Shown: one piece after another, positions 1 to 11,867 of the stretch
Numbering within the stretch: the stretch's first letter is position 1
Layout of the letters: each line of letters opens with the position of its first letter
From: Cryptomeria japonica
Taxonomy: Eukaryota > Streptophyta > Pinopsida > Cupressales > Cupressaceae
DNA: 64,000 nucleotides
NCBI RefSeq assembly: GCF_030272615.1
Contig: NC_081412.1
Span: forward strand, 26,010,501-26,074,500
Reading direction: 5' to 3'
Made by a program: the position numbers and the translations under genes
Notes under the pieces: generated by a model
The model's input: the letters and a program-made list of their open reading frames with translations, nothing else
The model's database searches: none
What the model was told of the DNA's origin: nothing

Positions 1-423
1 GCCAACTTCATGAAAAAAAGAAGAAAAACAGATATAAATATATTTTAATTCACCCAAGTCATTTTATCATACTTTAGAGGAGTAATGCATTTGTTAGATA
101 ACAGCGAATTCAATTAAGAGAGCAGCATTTATATAGCAGCGATTATATATTATATAAAAAAAGGCAGCGATCATGTGTTGAATAGAGTTTAAGGAGAATT
201 TGGATTAGTTTACCAAGGCAGCAATTACCTTTGAGATGACTTTTGAAAATAAATAAAAATATAAAGGTCTTGTTAACAAAGGCGATGTCTTTTCTAATGG
301 ATGCCTCTTTTCAAAGAGATACATCTTTTCATTTGAATGTTAAGATATAAAAAGAGAAAGAACGAGATATGTACATAAGTGAAGAAGGAAGTGTGTGTAT
401 AGAGAAAAAGGGATACATCATAC
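1..423. other. Left flank of GLE1, no gene seen
   Basis: AT-rich sequence with short GGCAGCGAT-like and purine-rich stretches, probably part of an older retroelement that GLE1 entered. It ends in CATAC (419-423), which is repeated directly after GLE1 at 7469-7473. I see no coding region. Confidence 0.5.
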
Positions 424-850
424 TGTTTGGTTGAAAATTTTGTACACTTGGGGAAATATACAAAATTGTGGTTTCAACCACAGCACACAAGTAAAAACTC
501 TCCTAATTAAGGGAAGGCTCCCCCTATCTAACTAAAACTGAAATAAAAAAAAGATGGTACAGCAGTCTTCCTTCTTTCTTCAAGAAAGACAATATCCTTT
601 TCTCTTCACAGAAAAGGATAGCGATTGAATATGAACAACAGTAACTACTTTCAAGTGAAATAAAGTTTCCTAAAAGCGCAAAGACTTCCGTCACTTCCTT
701 CAAGACGGGACAACAATATCAAGCTCAAAGACTTGACTATTGGAAGTCCTATCTACCCTTTGCTATACTAAGTTTTACAATAAATAAAAGATAACAGCTC
801 AAAGACTGGAATAATCTATTCTTTCAACACAAAGACAAGAACTAATGCAA

Positions 851-1094
851 GCTCAAAGACTTGCTGCTATTTCTTATCAAACAATAATTTTTCCTCAAGA
901 ATAGACGCAAGCTCAAAGACTTGCTGCTCCTTCTAGAGATTTTCCTATTTTAATTAATCTTCTCTACTTGCAGCTCAAAGACTTGCTGCTATTTCTTATC
1001 AAACAATAATTTTTCCTCAAGAATAGACGCAAGCTCAAAGACTTGCTGCTCCTTCTAGAAATTTTCCTATTTTAATTAATCTTCTCTACTTGCA
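851..1094. repeat. Tandem duplication, 122-bp unit x2
   Basis: Two adjacent copies (851-972 and 973-1094) start GCTCAAAGACTTGCTGCT and differ at about one base (CTAGAGAT against CTAGAAAT). The core GCTCAAAGACTT recurs many more times between about 720 and 1260, so this tail of GLE1 is a degenerate minisatellite. It lies downstream of the TATA box, in the part expected to be R-U5 if GLE1 is an LTR. Confidence 0.9.
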
Positions 1095-1330
1095 GCTCAA
1101 AGACTTCAAATCAGATTGGACTAAGCTCCTTTAGAAACACTTTGCATAGAAGAAATAAAAAAATTCAAACTCAAACATGTAACTCAAAGACTCAAAACTT
1201 GAGTAATCCTTCTTTATTATTCTTCAAAACTTTCAATTCACATACATAAGCTCAAAGACTTCTTGCTGTAAATTTGGCAGAGTTTTTGCTTGCTTTCCCA
1301 AAAGATGATAATTACAATGGACACCTCAAA

Positions 1331-1340
1331 TATTTATAGA
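1331..1340 (-). promoter_or_regulatory. Candidate TATA box of GLE1
   Basis: The minus strand reads TCTATAAATA here, downstream of the ORF stop at 1947 and upstream of the element's 3' end at 424. GLE2, GLE4, GLE5 and GLE6 have a TATA-like box at the same relative place. Transcription would run toward 424 and away from the ORF. Confidence 0.5.
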
Positions 1341-1467
1341 AGAGGAGCCTTGAGAAAAAGGTGGGAGGATCCTAACTAACTTGAGAGATTCTCTCAACCA
1401 CCAAGACTCATTCAATAACTAACTGAGACTTCATTAACTAACTAAGAGTTACTCCAACTAACTAAGA

Positions 1468-2062
1468 TTTATTCCAACTACAGTCCTAATCGGACACAAC
1501 TTGTAATTGTCTTACATGTAATTACAAAAGTGCAAGTAATATGTAACTTGCATTTTACAAAAAATACTTTTACATGTAGCTTGCCAAAACTAAAATACAA
1601 CTAAAGATTACAAAAGAGGGAAAATTCAATTAAGTGTTGAAAAACACTTAAGTTGCATTTTGTGAAGACACAAATCCTTGAAATTTCTGGATGCTCGCTT
1701 GTAGTTCCTCAGGATTCGGTTCATGGGTGTTCTTGGCAACAACCATAGTCTTCACAATAGTGTTGACTTATTCCAACTACAGTCCTAATCGGACACAACT
1801 TGTAGTTGCCTTACATGTAATTACAAAAGTGCAAGTAATGTGTAACTTGCATTTTACAAAAAATACTTTTACATGTAGCTTGCCAAAACTAAAATACAAC
1901 TAAAGATTAAAAAAGAGGGAAAATTCAACTAAGTGTTGAAAAACACTTAAGTTGCATTTTGTGAAGACACAAATCCTTGAAATTTCCGGATGCTCGCTTG
2001 TAGTTCCTCAGGATTCGGTTCATGGATGTTCTTGGCAACAACCATAGTCTTCACAATAGTGT
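1468..2062. repeat. Tandem duplication, 299-bp unit x2
   Basis: Copies at about 1468-1763 and 1767-2062 are nearly identical. The unit spans the C-terminal end of the GLE1 ORF and its stop plus about 190 bp of 3' sequence, so the ORF tail exists twice. The minus-strand segment CCTAATCGG... in each copy sits where other members carry the CCTAATTAGG palindrome. Confidence 0.9.
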
Positions 2063-5000
2063 CGTGACAGCGGAGGAGCGCAGAATTGTTTTTATCCAGG
2101 ATAGACTGGATTTCATGCAGAAAGGCTTAGTGTTTCATCAATGCTTGAATCGAAGCTGCCGAGAATTGTTCGTTCTTCTATTCATTATGAATCCTCATCT
2201 GTAAATCAGCAAGAACTTCTTCTAGAATCAGCTCTCCATCCTGACTTACTATGTTGCAAGAGGCCCTTTCACAATGTGAGACAATATCTCGGTAAACTTC
2301 ACCCCGGAATCTCCTTGCATCACCGATCTCCTCAATGAGGGATTTAAGAACAAGGGTCTTGTTTTCCAAGAGTTCATCAAATTCCAAGTACATGACCCTG
2401 GAAGAGATGATGGCATGCTCCTGCAAAATACTCAGCTGCTGTTGGGGCATGGTACGCCAGATTGTCAGACTTTTCTCAACACTTTCCAGATTCTTTTTGA
2501 AAATGTTAGAAGTCTGATCCAGTTTCTCCTCAATGGTCTCTAGTTTAGACATTATTTGAAAAATGTCTTTTATTAATTGTACACATTGATCATGAAGTTG
2601 ATCAACCCAGGAATCTAGTGCTTGTACCTTTTGAGCAGCCCTTTCCACTCCACGAATCGATTCTTGGGAACCAGAAGAACCTATGGAGTTACTCCCTTCA
2701 GCAGCCGGTTTTGTGATTTTATTAATGGCTGCCATAAGCTGTCGGTTTTCCTCTTCTAGCTTGTCTTTCTTCGCTAGAAGCTCATCACACCTTTGCACCA
2801 GTGAAGCAACAGAAAAGTGAGCATCATGTTTAATGACCTCATGCTTTTGCTTGCCCAACTCTATCCTTCTAACCTTATAATCAGCAGCTGACATTTCATC
2901 AAGTGGCTTATCTACAATAGGTTCCACAATTTCAGCTACTTTCATCTTGTTGCTATCAACAGTTACCCTAGAGATAGTCTTAGCCTTCTTAGCAACTTTG
3001 GATCTAGACTGTTTGAGTTGCTGGTAATCAAAGGCATCAGGTGAGATTTCTTGCTTCTTCCTTTTCGAGGTAAAAGAACTAAGCCATGGAGGCAAAGTCA
3101 TCAACTCTCTTCTAGTAGCAGCCGTAGGCAAAGGAGAAGCAATTTCTGTTTGAATTACCGTGGTCATCCTGGGAGGAATATCTGTTTGGACAGCGACCAT
3201 GGTTTGCTCAGTTACCAATGGGCATGAAGATTGCCTCATGAATTCTTCAAAACCAGAAGTGGAAGTATCAATTTCTGATAACTGGATGCAAGTAGGAATA
3301 TCTTTAGGAACTTTCAACACACTTTCTTGTTGATGATCAAGAGATGGCTCGTATGCTGAAATGGGAATTGCATTTTGAGGAGACTCATCCACAAGCAAAT
3401 CAGGAGGAGAAAGAGGCGTCTCAATGGAAACTGGAGGAATGACCTCATGAGGCGAGTCTGAAACTGGAGACTTAGGAGCGTCATCAGATTGCTACCCCTC
3501 TTCTGGATTATCCAAATCGATCACCTGAACATGGAATCGTGATTTTTCCTTCCCACGAATAGTCGTCTCCTCAGGAGGAAGCACTACTGCACGACTGACT
3601 CGTAACTTGATCCTTGTGCCCGAAGATGAAGCACCCTCCTTGTTGTCAATCTAAATCTCAGATTTCCGTCCAAGAGGCCCCGTAGAATCATCTTCTTTAC
3701 CAACCTTAATTTTGATAAGTCTAACAGCATTACTTTTCAGCCATGCGTTAGTGTTGGCCAAGATAGGCTGAAATCTGTCAAGGATGGAGATGCACTCTTT
3801 GTGCAACCATTGGATCAAAGGAAGTGGAGCTTCCTCAACCCTCCGTGAAGTGTATTCAGGATCAAATATATGTATGTCATCAATCATCCCTTGTGGGATA
3901 TCTGCCAAGTTCAAATCAACAATTTGCTCAACAGTGAGCCTGCAGTAATCCATCTTGAGGACTTCGGCTTCTGTGCGGAGATCTACCCAGATGTCTTCAA
4001 TGCGATGAACATGCACAAAGGATTTCTTGATTTTCTCCTTCACACCTCTATAATCAAAATCAACTCTAGGTTTAAACCTTTTGAGCTTGATTTCTTGCAA
4101 TTCAGCCTCCATGGCCTTAGCCTTCACAGATGTGACAAGGGAGTATCGGCCAATTTTCAATGGATTTGTGATAGAGATCCCCATTTCAACCTTGTGTCTA
4201 GCAGACTGAAAAGTGCGAACAGCCATAATCTGTCTTCCCAACTCCATAAGAATTATCTTATCGGTTGGGTATCTCGGAAGCATGTATGGCTGACTATCAT
4301 AGCATCCTATCCACATATAGGTGAAGGTGGGAAATTGCAGAAACAAACACCCATACTCAGACACCTTGACCCATGCCTCATCTGATATTTTCTTGTTCCT
4401 GAGATTTCTGTCAAACTAACACATGAAATATCCAAAGAATGCATCTTGGACCCTTCTGAAATGCAGTCTGATGGGTTTCAACGGCAACTGGTCATAATAT
4501 TCCCAAACTGGTATAAGTGAGCGATCACCCTTGGTAAAAAGACCTAGAAAGTGTCTAAGTGATGCTGCTAAATATACCAAATAGGAATTCATGAAGAAGG
4601 TCATGGTGGTAGGAACTGCTGCAAGTTGTTCGCACAAGGCATCGCTGATGACTTCCCCCCATGAAATGTGATGTGACTGCCGTATGAACATGATGAACTG
4701 ATACATCCATGGCTCAAAGACATTGGAATGTTCAATGCCCATCATCCTGCTGAGAAGAGTGATGGTGTCTCCTATCTCCCATTTGAAATCACAACGGTAC
4801 AACTTTGCCCACCTTGAGAAGGAAGGTCGTGGCTCTTGGATCCACCTATTGATGTGCCGCTTGCAATCTTTTTCCCTCTTCAAGTAATATTCCGCTGCAC
4901 TTTCTTTGGTGATTTCCATATAAACAGGTGCAGGAGGTATTCTGAAGACCACCTCGATTGTATCCGCATCAAGACGAATTATAGCTTCACCATCATCATT

Positions 5001-5300
5001 TTTTATGACTCTTGATTCCTTGTCAAAATGATGGGCGCAGGCAAGAACGAACTCAGGTTCTAGGGCAGCCACTGGGAAGGAAGATGCATGATGGATATGG
5101 CTATCCAACAGCCGCTGCAAGTTATTATCCTGTAGATCTTCTACCCTATTGACGAATTCTACCATATCAACGTGCCCTATCTCCGTGTCTCTGATGCGAT
5201 CCAAAGGAGAAGAAACCTGGGAAGGTGCAACCTCATTCTGATATTTGTCATATTTGTATTTCATTTTCTTTAGAGTTGGAGATGCCGACAAATCTGACAT
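1947..5300 (-). pseudogene. GLE ORF, about 1,117 codons, unknown function, broken by in-frame stops
   Basis: From ATG at 5300 (MSDLSAS) one frame runs to TAA at 1947 without a frameshift. It is interrupted by stops near 4416, 3651, 3490, 2178 and 2130; four are TAG and one is TAA. The N-terminal half contains an S/T-SYLVYLAA segment, then FPTFTY and a PYMLPRYPTDKIIL segment. The middle is Pro/Ser-rich and basic (SKRKKQE, KKAKTIS). The C-terminal third is predicted coiled coil (EELLAKKDKLEEENRQL-like heptads). GLE4 has the same order and motifs, and GLE6 the C-terminal half. I do not recognise a characterised family. A faint resemblance to ORFs annotated as plant transposon protein is only a guess. 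It sits upstream of the element's TATA box, so its own promoter must lie in the leader. Confidence 0.75.
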
Positions 5301-5530
5301 TGATTGTGAACCTGGAATGTTGTGATGAAGACTTAAGAGAGTTAAGACAACATCATAGTCAGCTACAAATATCATTCTTCCTTCTCCAAATGGGTAAAAC
5401 TTTGATTCTTGAATTTCACGATTTTGTGAGAGGAAGAGGGGAGATATGTAGAAATGGGAAAATCTTGACTTTGACCAATTTCGGATCTTGGGAGAATTTT
5501 TGCAAGTATACAAGTTGGAAAGGACATACA

Positions 5531-7268
5531 TGCAATCGGGGTTTTAAAACCCGAATACAAATACACTTGTAAATTCGAAAATGGAGAAATGGACGAAAAA
5601 TGAGATTTTGACTTGCGAGAAATGACAAAAACGGAAAGTACTGATATGGCGAACATGGATGGATAGAAATGGGAAAATCCGGGAAAGTCATTTTCATAAA
5701 AATGGGAAGAACTCTTCAACATGTAATCCGGTTTTCAAAACCCAAATTTGCAAGGGAGGGGTATTTCACACTTTTCAACTTGGAACTTTAACCAAAAATG
5801 GTTAAATTCCTGAACCATAGGGGAAGAACAAGAGTTTCTAGCGAACTTGTAATCGAGATTAAAAATCCCGAATACAAGTAAAGAGGGAATTTTTGGGAAG
5901 AACAATGCAATTCGAAAATTGCATACCAAGGGGAAAAATCCTCTCACAAAAACTGATTTTGGGGGAAGAACAACACATTTACAAAAATGCAACTAAGAAA
6001 GCAAGAAAATAATAAAATAAAGGAGAGAAAGGAAAGAAGCCATACCTTTCTTGAAAATGCAAATGCTTCTCCAAAAATGCAACCAATTTTTGGAAAAAAG
6101 AAGGAAGACCAAAAATAGAAGCAATCCGCAATGCCAAAACCCTTAACATGTTTTTGCAAAAATGCCCCAAACTGATAAATGTAGCAGCAATCCCGAATTT
6201 GGAGGATTAAAATGCCAATAAGAGAGCACAACCAAGAGGATTGGAACAAAATGCCTAAGGAGGAGTTGAAGAAATGATGACAAACGTTTGTAAAACGTAG
6301 CCAAAGGAGTCACGTGGAGGAAAACGTGGCCATCATTTGCATCTTCAATGGCATCATTAAATAGCTTAAAACTCTTCTCAAACTCCACGCATAGGTAAGA
6401 GAGGGCAAAACGTTTTAGGAGAATGCAGCTTCATTAAGTTCTAATCCCTCAAAATGTGGCATTAAAGAAAAACGTGTTTGCTGATCTAGGGCGAAAAACC
6501 AGTCAATGCAACCTCCATTTGGCGTGAAAGGTGTCCAAGAATGCATGGAAATAGGATGCAAACCAAAATGCCTCCTTCCTCCAACAATCTCTCCACAAAA
6601 TTTGCCTTGAAATGGTCAAAAATCGTTTTTTCTTGCATTTCGGGTTTTTTGGAGCAAAAGACAAGTTTGAATTTGCATGAGAGAATGCAAATCGGGTTTT
6701 TGGGAGAGAATAACAAGTTTTAATTTCACTTTTTCCACTTACAAGCCAAAATCGGGATTTTTAAGACAAATAGCAAGTTTAAAATTTTACTTTTTCACTT
6801 ACTAGGCCAAAATCGGGTTTTTTGGAGCAAATGACAAGTTTAAAAATTGTCAAAAATGCACTTGCAAGGCAAAATCGGGTTTTTTGGAGCAATCTGCAAG
6901 TTTTAATTACTTGTAAAAGGGAAATAAAATCCTTACAACAAGTTAGAAATACTTGCACATATGTAATGGGGATTTAAAATCCCTATTACATGCAAAAACC
7001 ATTAAAGTAGGGGTTTTTTGACCAAACTGCAAGTTTACTTGTAATTGAGTCAAAAAATCCCTATTTTAACTAAACAAGACCAAAAAACAACAAAAAAGAC
7101 AAAAACAAGAAAGGGAAATTTAAAACAAATTGCAAGTAACATCTTTTAATAAAGATGCACATGTAATTAGCTAAAAATTCCCCTACAACAACCAAAACGA
7201 TGAATATCATTAAAACTTGCAGTTTGAAGAAAATTCTCCACCTGCAGTCAGGGTTTTAAAACCTGAAA
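5531..7268 (-). repeat. GLE1 leader with five covarying palindromes
   Basis: Palindromic units lie at about 5531-5560, 5722-5750, 5848-5876, 6961-6991 and 7244-7268. The stems differ but stay paired: GGGTTTT/AAAACCC, GGTTTT/AAAACC, GGGATTT/AAATCCC. They are flanked by similar GTAAT...ATTAC arms. Between about 6600 and 6920 a second repeat, AATCGGGTTTTTTGGAGCAA, occurs several times at about 70-bp spacing. No coding signal is seen. Confidence 0.65.
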
Positions 7269-7433
7269 TTGAAGGAAAGACATAGCAAACGAACCCAGAA
7301 TTTGACGAAATTCGAAACGTAGTTCGAGGATGGACTGAAGATTAAGCTAGTCCAAGGATTAGTCGAAATTCTGACTCAGGAAGCGTGCCATAGAGTAAAA
7401 ATTTTCATTTTTTCACAAAATTTTCATGTAGTG

Positions 7434-7464
7434 GTCCTTCATTTTTGGAAACAAAAATGAGGAC
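7434..7464 (-). other. Terminal hairpin at the GLE1 5' end
   Basis: CATTTTTG (7440-7447) and CAAAAATG (7452-7459) pair perfectly across a 4-nt loop. The stem extends outward through GTCC/GGAC with one bulged base. It lies just inside the element's start, where other members carry a CCCCATT/AATGGGG hairpin of unrelated sequence. Confidence 0.65.
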
Positions 7465-7468
7465 AACA

Positions 7469-8099
7469 CATACAAACACAAAAAGAGTTTATTAAGAGAA
7501 TATAGAAGACCATTTGAGGAAAATTTGTAGATGATAAATGTGTGTAGATAAAAAGGTTATATCATAATACACCAGCAGCCTTGTGTGAAGAAAAGAATAA
7601 ATATATAATCAAGGCAGATTTGTGACAAAGGCATATATAATCATCATCCATTGAAGGAGGCAGATTTGTGAAAAGAAGTATACGAGTTGAAAAGATTGAA
7701 TTGTCCATCATCCGTTGAAGAAGCAACATTCAAGGTGGAACTTGTTTTGGAGGTTGGTGCTTCCTAAAGGAAAGATTGATGTCTCTTGCTAAGTTGGTGC
7801 TTAGCAATGGGGGTCAGTGCCTCCAATACGTTGGTGCCTCCAAATTGTGCGGATTGGTGTCTCCAATAGATTGGTGCCTTAAAATTGTGGGAATTGGTGT
7901 CTCCAGTAGGATGGTGCCTAGGAAGTTTGTAAGAAAGTTTATATAGCAAATCTATTTTGTTGTGCTTTTCTCTAGTAAGGGTTTCCATGTAAATCATGTG
8001 TTCTTCTTGCTATTGATAATGTGCAATTGATGTTATTGTAACTATTAAGTTGAAAAAAGTAAAAGATATGTGTTCTTGTTATTGATAATGTGCAATCGT
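7469..8099 (+). other. Flank of GLE1, LTR-like, with minisatellite
   Basis: No ORF of note. About 7750-7925 is a degenerate minisatellite with the motif TTGGTGCCTCCAA. A TATA-like stretch (GTTTATATAGC) near 7940 and two similar segments TTGCTATTGATAATGTGCAAT at about 8010 and 8075 suggest an LTR remnant. Borders could not be set. Confidence 0.35.
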
Positions 8100-8990
8100 A
8101 TTATTGTATTACATTGATTCAGTATAATCGTGTGCTCATCACAAATTCAATTTCATGCACCCTATTATCTTTTGAATTGTTATCACAAAGATGCAATTCA
8201 CCTCCATTAACTTTTTTCATATTGCAAACCACTCCTTATGAAGAATTGTGTGAAAAGATTCTCTTGAATCTATTAACCAAGGATCTTCACCTTCATGGAC
8301 ATTAGAATAAGTAAAAAAAAGCATCACTTCTTCTATTCATGGACATTAGAATTTTTTTTAAAAAGCATCACTTACTTCTCCATTGGATTATTTTGAATCT
8401 ATAGAAGAAATGTCTTCATTCTTGTCATACTTCTTCAACCTAAATTGCTTTTTGACATGTCATGTTTTGCCAGAAGTCCAACATTTCAATTTTGATTTGT
8501 TAGGAGACTTGCTTTGGCTTTTGATATCCCTTTGCCTCCTTTCTTCTTCCCCTTTTCTTTGGGACTTCCTCTCCTCGTGAAAGCATCCTTTTTCACCACC
8601 ATTCATGAACTTTCTTGTCATCTCTTCTAACAATAGGGCAGCCACCACTCCCTTAAGTTATCTTTGTTGAACTATTATTTATTGCCATGACTAGATGATC
8701 CCATCAATCTAGAAAGGAATAAAGCAATTTAGTACATTTATCCCCTTATTGACTGACAAGAACATTGATAGAATTCGGATGATTGGTAGCAAAGTCTCCA
8801 TCACCCATTCCCAAGGAATACAATTTCTTTCTCAAGAAAAGTTTGTTAACAGAAGATTTGACTTGAATAAGTTCCCTAACTTTTTTCCACAAATTATGAG
8901 TTGTACTTTCACTAGAGACATTTCATACCACTTGTTGGATTAGTCAATGATGTCAAAGGGCTAATTAGTGGCATAATGGATGGAGGTTTA
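8100..8990 (-). pseudogene. Ty1-copia gag and protease relic
   Basis: Minus-strand translation shows copia landmarks in order. First comes a gag segment with NKLFLRKKLYSL and later WDHLVMAI (about 8900-8680). Next is a charged region followed by a degenerate zinc knuckle CWTSGKTCHVKK (about 8470), where the consensus has CxxCGKxGHxKKxC. Then comes a protease segment PWLIDSRESFH...KEWFA (about 8260-8200), where the catalytic D-S-G has become D-S-R. Frameshifts and stops are frequent. Reverse transcriptase, integrase and LTRs of this copy were not found. The assignment rests on motif order, not one intact domain. Confidence 0.7.
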
Positions 8991-9577
8991 GCACGTGTCA
9001 AATTTATGGCACTTGTGTTGAGATTTTTGGCAAAGGATGAACTAATCAAATGCCTACATGGGCTGACCCCATGTCTAGCACCCAAATAGAAAAGATTAAA
9101 TAAAATATGCAAAAACAACATTTTAATTGGGACTTCAACAATGTTTATGTTGCAGGTACAAAATGAAGGAAGATTAAAGGACAAAAAATGAAGAAGACCA
9201 AAGATCATGGAAAACCTAAAATGAAGACAAAGGACTATAAAGTATAAAGATACAAAACCTAGACGAGAGATGGGACTAGTTTAAAGAAGATTTCTAATGA
9301 AAGAGGGGACATTCCTATTTGTAATGTTTAATGATTAATATGATGAAAATGTAACAATTTAGACTAATTCTAGAAGTCTACATAGGAATGAGAGATGGAG
9401 AGAATTGAGTGAATATATGGGTGAAGATTGTGGAGAAAATCATGGAGAGGTTATGGAGAGATCATAGGAGATGGTTAGGGAGATATTGTAGGAAATAGTT
9501 AGAACTAGTTTCCAATTATAATATATTTGTTATGGTCACCTCATATTATATAAAGGGACCATTTGTACAATGTTGAT
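8991..9577 (+). other. Upstream part of an LTR (LTR-H)
   Basis: Non-coding. Contains a TATA-like box TATATAAA at 9547-9554. The sequence from about 9536 to 9577 continues, after the solo LTR 9578-13129, at 13130-13234. A second copy of the same region lies at 23906-24065. The 5' end of this LTR was not found. Confidence 0.45.
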
Positions 9578-9968
9578 TGTAATGTCCCCATTTTCATGAG
9601 GATCAGTCCACGGAGGAGTTTGGCCTATTAATTGACCCTCGTAGGCCAAGGAGTTGATAAGAGGGGTACTTGGGTAGTTGTTTATGGCTTCACATTTTAA
9701 TTTTATATGATTTTTCGTGAGATAATGAACTCTCACGTATGATGTCATGTGTGTTGCACTTTATATTCATAATGATATTTTAATTATCTAAAGTGCAGAT
9801 TAAATAATAAAGTCACTTAAATAATACTATTATTATTTAAGGGGAATCTTCTAGAAGTTCAATTAAATATTATTTTATTTCTTCTAGAAGGAGGCCGACC
9901 TCTTGAGGGAAAAGAATAAATAGAGGAGGCAGCCTCATTGTTGGGCATTAGTTATTTGACATCTTCCC

Positions 9969-11867
9969 TGAAAAACAAAACAAAACTACTGAGAGGGGGG
10001 GAGGGGTGAATCAGTAGTTTGATACTTTTAAATAACCTTAACCAAAACAGATAGAGACACTCAACACAGAGAGAACGCAAGTATTATCTCGTGGAAAACC
10101 CAACAGGGTAAAAAACCACAGCATGAATAAACTTCATTAAATGAAATGGGCTCCAACCCATAATTACAGCAAAGCACCAACCCTTGTACAATTATCAACT
10201 TAAGATGAGCACCAACTCATATACCAGAGGCTGCAACCTCAGTCCGAGCTCCAACTCAAAAAAAAATATTCAGATTTTATTGAAAATGACAAAAGTTATA
10301 ACACTGCTTTATACTGTTATATATAAAGCCATCAAAATGCAACACATAGTAAATTGGCTTTCAACCCTTTTACATAACAGACCATGCTAAAGATAAGCTT
10401 TCACAAATATATTCTTAACAATCAACTACAGCCTACATGCCCAGCATAACTAAAAATTTCACCACAACTTCTTCAGAAAATCACTCCAAACGATATTGTC
10501 TTCAGTTTTTAAAATCACAAAGCTTCACATAAATTACTTGTTGGAGTTATCTTTTATTAGCTAATAATTATTTATTTAATTATTAGTCTATTATACTCTA
10601 TGCTTAAGCTAAACTTAGGAGTCTTATAATTCTTTAGGGTTTTCTCCTTTAGGGTTTCGAGTATCCTTTTATAAGGATCCTCTCTTTGTATTTTCATAAT
10701 TGTAATTATTGAATTGCATTCTTGTTGAACAATCAATATGACTCCTCTTTTTTGGATCTCTGAATTCTGGCCTACATAGCTATTTTGCTTCTTTGTTTCT
10801 ATGACAGGTTTGCATGCAGGTGATCTTTGGGAGCTGTAGAGTTGATTTTTCCTCGGCTCCAATATTATTCAACCAGTCATTCATTTCTTCAAGCTGCAAC
10901 TCCACATAATCTCCAATATAGCTTCCACCAATTTTTTAACTCCACTCAACCTTTTAAATAAATGACAACATCACACTTGAAACGTATGCAATCTTTAACA
11001 AATAAACCTGTAGCAGCTCATCCACATACAAAGACGTATCTACTGACAATCCTCTCCAACAACTGCTAGATAAAAATTCTAACACCAAAAAGGCACCAAT
11101 GCACACTCATAAAAAAATGACAATCAACTCGGTGTCACAATATCATATCTGTCACATCCACATCTAATTTTTTGGCCCAAAATTCTTACTGTCAGATACA
11201 ACAGCAGAAGGAAAAATTACGAATCAATCACTTCCCCAGCAAAAGCGAATCATCAAAAAGCTTTTAAACAAAAGATAACCGCTCCCTATGCGCTGACACG
11301 TAGATATACAAGATCACGCTTTTAGATACAAGAATACGTATGTTTTTAAAAACGCATCTTACTCAACTTTTCTACACATCCTCAAAACTAAAAAAAAATC
11401 CAAACAATCATTCAAACATATATAATGAAAAGATGTTGTATAAGAGTTGTCAGCAGTTTGAACAGACCAAAGGCTGAAGATAGGAGTTATATTACACTGC
11501 AACCAATTTCCAGAGAATATGAAACTTCTCGGTCACAGAGAAAAGAGTTACTCTGCAAAAAACTGAAACAACAGTTACAGCAAAAGATGCCAAGCAAAAT
11601 GTAACTGCCCTGACAGGATAAGGTTTAACTGATCGGAGAAAACTGCTCATACTGAACATGAGCTGAAATAGAGAATATTGGGCATTTCTGCCGTTTCAAA
11701 CTGACAAGACATATTGAGACAAATATGCCACTTGGACACATACGAACTCAAGAAAGCAGGCTGGACGAGAAGCTCAAATCAACAAGAAAGAAGCAATCAA
11801 CCACAGCACAGCTGGACATTGCTGACAGAAAACAACATGCAGCATCAATGATAAAATATTTTCTACA
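9969..11867 (-). mobile_element. Nested solo LTR, about 1.9 kb
   Basis: Comparison with the related LTR at 47908-49475 shows extra DNA here. It is bounded by TG...TTTTCTACA with flanking TTCCC (9964-9968) and TTCTC (11868-11872), a 4-of-5 TSD match. It contains a GAGAGGGGGG...GTGAATCAGTAG segment. No coding region is seen. Orientation is inferred from a TGTAGAAAATATTTT start on the minus strand. Confidence 0.5.
10539..10870 (+). mobile_element. Putative LTR fragment (TGTTGGAGTTATC...)
   Basis: The TGTTGGAGTTATC start, a TTTTATAAGGATCC box near 10670 and following T-rich sequence resemble a short copia-type LTR inserted in the 9969-11867 LTR. I found no matching TSD, and the 3' border is a guess. 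Confidence 0.35.

Larger units (their letters stand above)
424..7468 (-). mobile_element. GLE1: 7-kb TG...CA element with internal ORF, likely giant solo LTR
   Basis: Read on the minus strand, the element starts TGTTGTCCTC at 7468 and ends ...CCAAACA at 424. A perfect 5-bp TSD, CATAC, lies at 419-423 and 7469-7473. No terminal direct repeat, primer-binding site or polypurine tract borders it, so it is a single unit such as a solo LTR. In order on the minus strand it has a terminal hairpin, a leader with five palindromic repeats, a long ORF (5300 to 1947), a TATA box (1331-1340), and a tail rich in GCTCAAAGACTT repeats. GLE4 at 37222-44304 is homologous in its ORF and in layout. TSD and ends are seen; the LTR identity is inferred. 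Confidence 0.8.

Noticed and set aside
5372-6388. Several minus-strand frames of 60-116 codons upstream of the GLE1 ORF
   Set aside because: They lie in the leader, overlap each other in different frames and are Phe/Leu-rich by composition.
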